From NCBI GenBank assembly GCA_903866425.1, contig CAIPNN010000108.1, positions 1 to 7,522 of the forward strand: 7,522 nucleotides of DNA, given 5' to 3'. Source of the stretch: an uncultured Actinomycetes bacterium. Lineage in GTDB: Bacteria > Actinomycetota > Thermoleophilia > Miltoncostaeales > Miltoncostaeaceae. The first letter of the stretch is position 1. The number at the start of each line of letters is the position of its first letter. Under the pieces are notes generated by a model. That model did no database searches, was not told the origin of the DNA, and saw only the letters and a program-made list of their open reading frames with translations. The translations under genes were made by a program, and so were the position numbers. This document shows, one piece after another, positions 1 through 7,522 of the stretch.

Positions 1-2804
<2,804 letters not shown>

Positions 2805-2816
2805 TTTGCTGAGCGC

Positions 2817-3533
2817 GTGAGCACCTTTCCGCTTCCCGCCCGCACGCCTGCTGCGGTGCACCCGTGGGCCCCGCGCTTCGCCCAGGCCATCACGGGCATG
2901 CTGTGCCTCGAGGCCATCATCTTCCAGACGCAGGCCGTGGTGGTCGTGGCCGCGGTGTTCATCGCGCTGGCGCTCATCGGCCCGCGGTGGTCGCCCGTGG
3001 CCTACCTGCTGGCGCTGCTGCCGCTCCGCCCGGCCGAACTCGAGCCCTCGCGCCCGGTGCGCTTCGCGCAGCTCATGGCCATCTCGATGCTCATCGTCGC
3101 AATCGCCCTGCTCTACGCGGGCGCGACGACTGCCGGGTGGATCATCACTGCCCTCGTTGCCATCGTGGCGCTGTTCTCGGCCATCAGCGGCATCTGCATC
3201 GGGTGCATCGCCTGGAAGCAGCTGGTGCGCCGCGGCGGATCGGCACACGACCTGAAGAAGGCGTTCGACCTCGAGGGCAGCGGCCCGTGGTTGCTGGTGG
3301 TGACCGCCCCCAACTGCCCGCGTTGTGGCCCGGCCAAGCGGGCGATTGAGGACGCGGCGGGATCGCGTCAAGTGGTGAGTGTCGACCTGAGCGAACACCC
3401 CGAGGCCGGGGCGCTGCCCATCTGGAGCGTCCCCGCCGGGGTCATCGTGAATCCGTCAGGTGATGTGGGCCTGGTGAAGACGGGCGCCATCGGCGCCAAT
3501 GAGGCACGGGAACTGGTCAGCGCCCTCGGGTAG
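2817..3533 (+). CDS. DUF4395 membrane domain fused to a thioredoxin-like domain
   Basis: Protein of 238 residues starting at GTG, 12 nt after the ileS stop, probably co-transcribed with ileS; no clear Shine-Dalgarno is seen. Residues about 15-133 resemble DUF4395: a Cys at 30 before FQTQA, hydrophobic segments near 30-55, 60-70, 82-102 and 106-133, the stretch EPSRPVRFAQ (76-85) and the closing motif GICIGC (125-130). Residues about 150-238 look like a thioredoxin fold: a beta strand WLLVVTAP, a CPRC redox pair (Cys167, Cys170) starting a helix, and SVPAGVIV with a likely cis-Pro at 206. The usual Trp before the first Cys is replaced by Asn. DUF4395 is generally a stand-alone protein of about 130-170 residues, often encoded near thioredoxin or rhodanese genes, so a fusion fits a thiol-redox role at the membrane. 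Substrate and topology are unknown. The domain calls are from motif recognition; the function is inferred. Confidence 0.85.
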   Translation: MSTFPLPARTPAAVHPWAPRFAQAITGMLCLEAIIFQTQAVVVVAAVFIALALIGPRWSPVAYLLALLPLRPAELEPSRPVRFAQLMAISMLIVAIALLYAGATTAGWIITALVAIVALFSAISGICIGCIAWKQLVRRGGSAHDLKKAFDLEGSGPWLLVVTAPNCPRCGPAKRAIEDAAGSRQVVSVDLSEHPEAGALPIWSVPAGVIVNPSGDVGLVKTGAIGANEARELVSALG

Positions 3534-3538
3534 TGCCG

Positions 3539-3562
3539 CCGGGCGCGGCCAACCCCGCCCGG
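3539..3562. terminator. GC-rich hairpin between convergent genes, possible bidirectional terminator
   Basis: CCGGGCG (3539-3545) pairs perfectly with CGCCCGG (3556-3562). Two further G-C pairs follow after one C-C mismatch and close a CCAA loop (3549-3552). It lies in the 35-nt gap between the stop at 3533 on the plus strand and the stop at 3569 on the minus strand. There is no T-tract on either side, so it is not a classical intrinsic terminator. Hairpins without a U-tail are often proposed as terminators in high-GC bacteria. The structure is visible; its role is inferred from position. Confidence 0.4.
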
Positions 3563-3568
3563 GCCCCG

Positions 3569-3844
3569 CTACTTCCTGATCTTCTCCCGCACCCGCACCG
3601 CGAGGTCCACGTCGCCGCGCACACGGCGCCAGCACTCAAGCGGGTCGATGCCGGCCTTCTCGCAGATGATCTCGAGTCGTCGGAGCATGGTGACCTCGGG
3701 GAGCAGCAGGCCCACCACGATGCCATCGGCGATGGTGACCTCCACGCCGGGCTCGCCTTCCACTTCGCGCAGCGACATCTCTGCAAACGGCTGCACCGTG
3801 CGAAGGCTGAAGTACATCGGGGGCAGAGGTCGTTCGTCGCTCAT
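3569..3844 (-). CDS. Uncharacterised 91-residue protein, coupled to thioredoxin
   Basis: I do not recognise a family. The ATG (3844-3842) overlaps the thioredoxin stop by 4 bp (ATGA), and a GGAG (3853-3850) lies 5 nt upstream, so the start is well supported. The protein is soluble, with no signal peptide or membrane segment. It is charged overall, with a strand-like first half (residues 10-50: YFSLRTV, GVEVTIADGIVVGLLLPE) and a helical second half (52-91: MLRRLEIICEKAG, PLECWRRV, VDLAVRVREKIRK). It has two Cys residues (61 and 71), not in a CxxC arrangement. It is the last gene of the transpeptidase-thioredoxin cluster. Coupling suggests it is made in step with thioredoxin and could be a partner or accessory protein; that is inference. 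M10 is a possible later start but has poorer support. Confidence 0.8.
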   Translation of the reverse strand: MSDERPLPPMYFSLRTVQPFAEMSLREVEGEPGVEVTIADGIVVGLLLPEVTMLRRLEIICEKAGIDPLECWRRVRGDVDLAVRVREKIRK

Positions 3845-4164
3845 TGTGACTCCAGGTGCGGTTCGACGAGGCGGATCAGTTTCTTGGCAGATGCGGACCC
3901 GGTGAGGCGCGCAATCTCCGACCCGTCGCGGAACAGGATGATCGTCGGAAGGGAGAGTACGTCGTGGCGGGCCGCGGGGGCGGGGTGTGCGTCCACATCG
4001 AGCCCGAACACGTGCAGCGTGCCCGCGTTGTCGCGCGCCAGTTGCTCAACGGCGGGCGCGATCTTCTCGCACGGCACGCACCACGGCGCCCAGAAATCGA
4101 CCAGCGTCAGGCGCCCGGCGGCCAGGGCCTCCGCGTCGAAGTCCGCGGCGGAGAGCGCGGGCAC
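3841..4164 (-). CDS. Thioredoxin, soluble (WCVPC active site)
   Basis: Cytoplasmic protein-disulfide reductase of the thioredoxin family, 107 residues from GTG (4164-4162), close to the usual 105-110. Visible hallmarks are LVDFWAPWC with a buried Asp (D23), the redox pair C29-V-P-C32, a LDVDAHPA strand-turn, SLPTIILF with the cis-Pro P73, and a terminal helix. The active site is WCVPC rather than the common WCGPC. There is no signal peptide or membrane segment. An alternative start is CTG (4182-4180), which overlaps the TGA of the upstream transpeptidase gene and would add six residues (MTDAPH). Neither start has a clear Shine-Dalgarno, so initiation may depend on translational coupling. The open frame continues upstream to an ATG at 4398 inside the transpeptidase gene, but that extension has no family resemblance. 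The gene overlaps the next one downstream by 4 bp. Confidence 0.93.
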   Translation of the reverse strand: MPALSAADFDAEALAAGRLTLVDFWAPWCVPCEKIAPAVEQLARDNAGTLHVFGLDVDAHPAPAARHDVLSLPTIILFRDGSEIARLTGSASAKKLIRLVEPHLESQ

Positions 4165-4178
4165 ATGCGGGGCGTCGG

Positions 4179-5774
4179 TCAGTAGTGGATGTCCACTGGC
4201 ATGCCGACGACAACCTCTTCGTACAGCTTCTCGACCTCGGGGATGTGCATGCGCAGGCACCCGTGGCTGGCGGCGCTGCCGATGCTCCAGTCGGCCGGCG
4301 TTCCGTGGATGCCAACGGCCGGGGCGGAGGTGCCGATCCAGCGCGTGCCCAGCGGGTTGCCCGGGCCCGGGGCAATGGGCCCAAGGCCCTTGGCCCACGG
4401 GGAGTCCGGCGGCAGCCAGGTGGGGTTCATGCGCTTGTCAACCACGTGGAAGTTGCCCGTGGGCGTCGCGTGTCCCGGCATCCCGATTGCCACGCCATAG
4501 GTCATGTATGCGCGGCCGTCGCGATAGAGCGTGAGGCGCCGCTTGTTGAGCGAGATGTCGATGCGCCCGACCATCTTCTTGAGCGTCGCGGCATCCACGC
4601 TGCCCGTCTGCTTCAGGCGGAACCGCTTCTGGTAGCGCTTCACCGCCGCCGCGGTCTTCTCGTTGTAGTTGCCGCTGAGGCCGCCCTTCCACAGGCGGAT
4701 CTTGGCCAGGCGCTCCTGCAGCTGCTTGACGTCCTGACCCGCGGCACCCACCGTCAGCTGGGAGAGGCCGAACTCCGACTGGGTATCGACAAACGAGGTG
4801 AACGACTTCTTCACCGTGTTGCCACCCCGGTCGCGCACCCAGACGGTGATGGTGTTCTTGCCCTCGGGCAGGCGGCCGATGGCGAGTGCAAAGCGGTTGC
4901 CGCTGAGCGACAGACCCACGCCCGTGGAGCTGCCCGATGCCGGTCCGGAGTCGCTCGCGGTTGATGCGTCTGTGCCCTTCACCTGTGCCACGCCCACACC
5001 GTTGATGCTGGCGCCGTACGTGAGCATGGACGGGTGCTCGCCGCTCACCTTGCCGTAGATGATGGGCTGCGGTGTGGTGGTGAGCTTGGCCAGCTTGCTG
5101 GTGCCGGTCAGCTGTATGGCGGGCGGCTTGGTGTCGACGTACACCCGCTTCGCCTTGGTGGTGGTGTTGCCGGCCTCGTCAGTGGCGGTGACGCTGAGGA
5201 TTGATGCGCCCTCGGGCAGGGTGGCGCTGGTGGCCCACGACCCCTTGGGCCCAGTTGCCTGTGCACCCGCGAGGCCGTCGCCCTTCCAGGTGATGCGGAT
5301 GGCGCTGTTGCCCGTCGCGGTACCGGCAACGGGCACGGTGTGGGCATTGAAGCCATCGCCCGCCGGCTTGGTGACGGCCAGCTTGGGCGGCGTGCGGTCA
5401 ACCGTGAAGTTCCACGACTGCGAGGCGGTCCCGCCGCCCACGGTGCCGCCCGTGGAGTACGACACGGCCATGGTGTGCGGGCCATTGGCGAGCTTGGGCA
5501 TGTCGAGCGCGATGCCGTCTGAGGCGCCCCGCACCTGCGCGGTCACGTCCTTGCCATCAACCGTCACACGCAGGTTCTTCATGGGTGCGCTGGTTGTGCC
5601 AACCACGATGAGGCGCTTGCTTGGGTTGATGCTGCCGTTGGCCGCGGGCTGCACCGGGTCAACAGTGGGCTGGCCGCCGAAGAGCGAGAAGACGAAGAGG
5701 CCGATGCCAACGACGGCGAGCACGCCGACGGTGATCAGCGCGATCTGTCCACCCTTGTTTCCGAGGCCCCGCAT
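4179..5774 (-). CDS. Membrane-anchored L,D-transpeptidase with Ig-like modules and peptidoglycan-binding domain
   Basis: Cell-wall enzyme of 531 residues predicted to form 3-3 cross-links or other L,D bonds in peptidoglycan outside the membrane. A short basic N-terminus is followed by one hydrophobic anchor (about 10-33) with no obvious cleavage or lipobox site. Residues 45-330 contain about three Ig-like units: two end in the boundary motif VDxxPP (VDRTPP at 125, VDTKPP at 213) and the third ends at VDTQ (329), with loop signatures ATDEAGNTT and VRDRGGNTV. A Ser/Thr/Gly-rich stretch (268-287) interrupts the third. A PG_binding_1-type domain occupies about 336-402, and the YkuD catalytic domain about 405-531. 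The active site is complete: IHGT (489-492) and SHGCLRM (503-509), with catalytic C506, apparently the only Cys in the protein. The ATG is supported by GGTGAG (5783-5778) just upstream. It heads a cluster with the thioredoxin and the 91-residue gene. Confidence 0.95.
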   Translation of the reverse strand: MRGLGNKGGQIALITVGVLAVVGIGLFVFSLFGGQPTVDPVQPAANGSINPSKRLIVVGTTSAPMKNLRVTVDGKDVTAQVRGASDGIALDMPKLANGPHTMAVSYSTGGTVGGGTASQSWNFTVDRTPPKLAVTKPAGDGFNAHTVPVAGTATGNSAIRITWKGDGLAGAQATGPKGSWATSATLPEGASILSVTATDEAGNTTTKAKRVYVDTKPPAIQLTGTSKLAKLTTTPQPIIYGKVSGEHPSMLTYGASINGVGVAQVKGTDASTASDSGPASGSSTGVGLSLSGNRFALAIGRLPEGKNTITVWVRDRGGNTVKKSFTSFVDTQSEFGLSQLTVGAAGQDVKQLQERLAKIRLWKGGLSGNYNEKTAAAVKRYQKRFRLKQTGSVDAATLKKMVGRIDISLNKRRLTLYRDGRAYMTYGVAIGMPGHATPTGNFHVVDKRMNPTWLPPDSPWAKGLGPIAPGPGNPLGTRWIGTSAPAVGIHGTPADWSIGSAASHGCLRMHIPEVEKLYEEVVVGMPVDIHY

Positions 5775-5807
5775 CAGCTCACCCGTACCCTTGCCCGAGA
5801 CGGGGCC

Positions 5808-5813
5808 ACACTA
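5808..5813 (-). promoter_or_regulatory. Candidate -10 box for the transpeptidase cluster
   Basis: On the minus strand TAGTGT fits the actinobacterial -10 pattern TANNNT and lies about 33 nt upstream of the transpeptidase ATG. No convincing TTGACA-like -35 element is seen about 17 nt further upstream. This is a weak pattern match supported mainly by its position. Confidence 0.25.
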
Positions 5814-5850
5814 CCAGCGGCCTCTGCGCTCCTTGCCGGTTTGGAGGCGC

Positions 5851-5889
5851 GATTTGGGGGTGTGACGTTCCACTGGAACCCCCAAAATC
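5851..5889. repeat. Inverted repeat with nested palindrome; possible otsB terminator or operator
   Basis: GATTTGGGGG (5851-5860) pairs with CCCCCAAAATC (5879-5889), giving 10 bp with one bulged A. Nested inside is the 13-base dyad GTTCCACTGGAAC (5867-5879), perfect around its central C. It lies 18 nt past the otsB-like stop on the minus strand and about 77 nt upstream of the transpeptidase ATG. It could be a terminator for the phosphatase gene, although no U-tract follows the stem, or a regulator-binding site for the transpeptidase cluster. The rest of the 133-nt spacer (5775-5907) shows nothing else except the candidate -10 box. Confidence 0.45.
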
Positions 5890-5907
5890 AGCGGTTCGCG
5901 TACGTGC

Positions 5908-6714
5908 TCAGTTGGCGAGGTCGCGCAGCAGCGCAAGCACGCCGCCGGTGCCCTCGACGGCAGCGTCAGCCGCGCCGCGTACCTCGCCGCTCACCTCGGG
6001 CTGATCGGCCACCACGCACCACGCCGCATCGAGCGCCCCGTCGGCCGCCAGGTCGCGGATCGCACGCCAGGCGTCCATGTCGGTGCGGTCGTCGCCCACG
6101 TACAGGGCCACCCGGGCCCCCGACGTGCGCACGATCTCGCGCACCACGGTGCCCTTGTCGACGTCAACGTCAGGGAGCACCTCGAGGATCATGCGTCCGT
6201 GCCGTACGCGCAGCCCGGCCGCACGCGCCGCCGGGTCCACCTGGCGCTGCAGATAGGCCTCGGCCCCGGCGATGTCGGGTGCCTCGCGAAAGTGCAGGCT
6301 CACGGAGGCGCCCTTGTCCTCAAGCCACACGCCATGGGGTGCCAGGGTGGCTGCCGGATGCTCGGCCACGAAGCGCCGCATGGCCGCCGCGTGCGGAAGC
6401 GCCTCGGGCACCACGCGGGCTGCCTCGCCGGGTGGCGCCACCTCAAGGCCATGGTTGCCCCCGCGCGCGAGCCCGGGCACCGGCACCATGCGGTCAACGT
6501 CGCTCAGGCCGCGACCGCTCACCAGTCCCACCAGCAGGTACCGGTCACGGAGCGCAGCGAGCAGCGACTGCGTGTCGTCGGGCACGCACGCGTCTCCTGC
6601 GTGCGGCACGATGGGGGCAAGCACGCCATCGATGTCGAACAGCAGTGCGGCGCGCGCGGCGTCGTGCCGCAGGTTGCGCGCGAGATCAGCGATCACGTCG
6701 TTTGAGGAGGTCAC
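5908..6714 (-). CDS. otsB: Trehalose-6-phosphate phosphatase (OtsB-like, HAD superfamily)
   Basis: Cytoplasmic Mg-dependent phosphatase predicted to convert trehalose-6-phosphate to trehalose, the second step of the OtsA/OtsB pathway. From GTG (6714-6712) it has 268 residues, usual for OtsB. HAD motifs are complete: DIDGVL with nucleophile D27 and acid D29, SGR (66-68), the lysine loop with DKG (186-188), and GDDRTD (207-212). The family-typical GNHG (86-89) and EDKG (132-135) of the cap and substrate region are also present, which favours trehalose-phosphate over a generic HAD. A second GTG (6696-6694) is an alternative start; neither has a Shine-Dalgarno. TAGCCT just upstream suggests a leaderless transcript from the first. 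The frame continues further upstream but there it overlaps the divergent transporter gene. No otsA lies beside it in the window. Confidence 0.9.
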   Translation of the reverse strand: MTSSNDVIADLARNLRHDAARAALLFDIDGVLAPIVPHAGDACVPDDTQSLLAALRDRYLLVGLVSGRGLSDVDRMVPVPGLARGGNHGLEVAPPGEAARVVPEALPHAAAMRRFVAEHPAATLAPHGVWLEDKGASVSLHFREAPDIAGAEAYLQRQVDPAARAAGLRVRHGRMILEVLPDVDVDKGTVVREIVRTSGARVALYVGDDRTDMDAWRAIRDLAADGALDAAWCVVADQPEVSGEVRGAADAAVEGTGGVLALLRDLAN

Positions 6715-6722
6715 GTCGCCCG

Positions 6723-6728
6723 AGGCTA
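6723..6728 (-). promoter_or_regulatory. Candidate -10 box for leaderless otsB transcript
   Basis: On the minus strand TAGCCT matches TANNNT and ends 8 nt before the GTG at 6714. A start 6-7 nt downstream of it would give a leader of only about two bases, consistent with the missing Shine-Dalgarno and with leaderless expression being common in actinobacteria. The motif is short and could be chance. Confidence 0.3.
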
Positions 6729-6751
6729 ACAGCGCACTCACGCGGGGTTTC

Positions 6752-7102
6752 GTGCTGCGCCTGGTTGCGGTCGGCGCTGCAGGCGGCGCACTGTCGGCAC
6801 TGTTCGGCGTGGGCGGCGGCGTGGTGATGGTTCCCCTGCTCATTCTGCTGTGCGGGTACACCTCGCGCACGGCAACGGCCACGTCCCTCGCGGCCATCGC
6901 CATCATCGCCCTGTGGGGCACGGTGACCTATGGCCTGCTGGGCAACGTCGACTGGGGCCTTGCCGCGCTCGTGGGCATCCCGGCGCTGCTCGGCGTGGTG
7001 GTGGGGGTGCGCGTGCGTGCGCGCATTTCGGCGGTGCTCATCTCACGGGTGTTCGCCGTGGTGCTCGTGGCATCGGCCGTGCTGCTGGTGGTCAACCCGT
7101 GA
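6752..7102 (+). CDS. Half-length TauE/SafE (TSUP/DUF81) membrane protein, first subunit
   Basis: A 116-residue membrane protein carrying one TSUP repeat. The family exports or imports small sulfur-containing or organic anions such as sulfite, thiosulfate and sulfoacetate; the substrate here is unknown. The repeat signature is clear at the N-terminus: GGALSALFGVGGGVVMVPLL (residues 11-30), then the conserved TATATSLAAI (40-49). Hydrophobic segments lie near 3-34, 42-63, 67-88 and 95-114, about four membrane spans. Usual TSUP proteins have two such repeats in about 250 residues. The GTG at 6752 places the start directly before the family motif. The frame is open further upstream, but that part lies over the divergent phosphatase gene and is not family-like. 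GCGGGG just before the start is a weak ribosome site. Its TGA overlaps the GTG of the next gene. Confidence 0.85.
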   Translation: MLRLVAVGAAGGALSALFGVGGGVVMVPLLILLCGYTSRTATATSLAAIAIIALWGTVTYGLLGNVDWGLAALVGIPALLGVVVGVRVRARISAVLISRVFAVVLVASAVLLVVNP

Positions 7103-7503
7103 CCGCGTACGTCATCGCTGCCGTCATGGGGGTGGCCGGAGGCTTCATTGCCGCACTCGCCGGCGTGGGTGGCGGAATCATTTTCGTGCCGGCCCTTGCA
7201 TTGGTGCTGGGGCTCACGCAGGTGGTGGCCGAGGCCACCTCGCTGCTGGCCATCGTCCCCGTTGCCATTCTCGGGACCTGGCAGCAGCGTCGCACGGGTG
7301 ACGTACACCTGCGTGATGCCGTCATCATCGGGCTGGGCTCCATCGTCACGGCAGTGCTGGCTGCCCTGGTGGCCGATGCGCTGCCGCAGAACGTGTTGCG
7401 CATCCTCTTCGCGGTGTTCATGGTTTTCATCGCCATTCGCATCTGGCGGGGTGCGGAACGCGACGCCGGGGCCGATACCCCTACGGCGCACCGGAAACCG
7501 TGA
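7099..7503 (+). CDS. Half-length TauE/SafE (TSUP/DUF81) membrane protein, second subunit
   Basis: A 134-residue membrane protein with the second TSUP-type repeat: GGFIAALAGVGGGIIFVPAL (residues 14-33), then VAEATSLLAI (43-52), WQQRR (61-65) and three further hydrophobic segments near 46-60, 74-93 and 98-116. A polar tail (118-134) follows. The GTG overlaps the preceding stop codon as GTGA, so translation is probably coupled. The two proteins correspond to the two halves of a normal TSUP transporter and differ in sequence, so a heterodimer is the simplest model. The overlap lies at a start/stop junction with a proper repeat signature directly after the new start, which argues for genuine split genes rather than a sequencing frameshift; the latter cannot be fully excluded. 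Confidence 0.85.
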   Translation: MTAYVIAAVMGVAGGFIAALAGVGGGIIFVPALALVLGLTQVVAEATSLLAIVPVAILGTWQQRRTGDVHLRDAVIIGLGSIVTAVLAALVADALPQNVLRILFAVFMVFIAIRIWRGAERDAGADTPTAHRKP

Positions 7504-7522
7504 GGAATATGGTGATGAGCAG
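7502..7522 (+). other. Possible ribosome site and start of a further gene at the window edge
   Basis: GAGGA (7502-7506) overlaps the stop of the second TSUP gene and is followed by ATG at 7515 (8 nt spacer), with another ATG at 7509. A downstream gene in the same operon is plausible, but only a few codons are visible and nothing can be said about its product. Confidence 0.3.

Noticed and set aside
4165..4398. N-terminal extension of thioredoxin to the ATG at 4398
   Set aside because: The extension would lie inside the catalytic domain of the transpeptidase gene and its residues show no thioredoxin or signal-peptide features.
3533..4534. Plus-strand open frame of 333 codons across the thioredoxin region
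   Set aside because: It is antisense to three genes with clear motifs or ribosome site, and its Arg/Ala/Ser/Pro-rich translation resembles no protein family.
6704..6710. GAGGAGG as a strong ribosome site for the first TSUP gene
   Set aside because: No ATG, GTG, TTG or CTG lies in frame at a suitable distance; it is more simply part of the otsB coding sequence read on the other strand.
5841..6827. Plus-strand Arg/Pro-rich open frame opposite otsB
   Set aside because: The minus strand carries a complete HAD phosphatase with all motifs; the plus frame is low-complexity antisense.
6715..6921. Extension of the otsB frame upstream to an ATG at 6921
   Set aside because: It would overlap the conserved N-terminal repeat of the TSUP gene, and the added residues have no OtsB similarity; the phosphatase already has normal length without it.

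Overview
The window is GC-rich DNA with dense, tightly packed genes, frequent GTG starts and 4-bp start/stop overlaps. A long (type 2) isoleucyl-tRNA synthetase, an L,D-transpeptidase with Ig-like modules and a DUF4395 protein all suit an actinobacterium, possibly a deep-branching class such as Thermoleophilia. No marker here fixes the taxon. I see no phage, insertion sequence, CRISPR array, tRNA or rRNA. This looks like ordinary chromosomal sequence with a few unusual gene architectures.

Layout. (1) The plus strand opens inside ileS (1-2804; the N-terminus with the HIGH motif lies outside the window). It is followed 12 nt later by a membrane DUF4395 domain joined to a thioredoxin-like domain (2817-3533). 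(2) A convergent junction of 35 nt holds a GC-rich hairpin. (3) On the minus strand, read from 5774 down to 3569, is a compact three-gene cluster: a membrane-anchored L,D-transpeptidase (4179-5774), a classical-sized thioredoxin (3841-4164, or to 4182 if CTG is the start) and an unrecognised 91-residue protein (3569-3844). The transpeptidase stop codon overlaps a possible CTG start of the thioredoxin. The thioredoxin stop overlaps the ATG of the last gene. (4) A 133-nt spacer (5775-5907) holds a stable inverted repeat and a candidate -10 box. (5) A trehalose-6-phosphate phosphatase (otsB-like, 5908-6714, minus) is divergent from (6) two half-length TauE/SafE (TSUP/DUF81) membrane proteins (6752-7102 and 7099-7503, plus) that overlap by 4 bp. 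A further gene may begin at the right edge.

How the genes might work together. Two thioredoxin-fold proteins, one membrane-bound and one soluble, lie tail to tail beside a cell-wall enzyme that depends on a reduced catalytic cysteine. This suggests, but does not show, a link between thiol redox and peptidoglycan cross-linking. The two half-TSUP proteins most likely assemble as a heterodimeric anion transporter. The trehalose phosphatase makes the compatible solute trehalose, but no synthase (otsA) lies next to it in this window.
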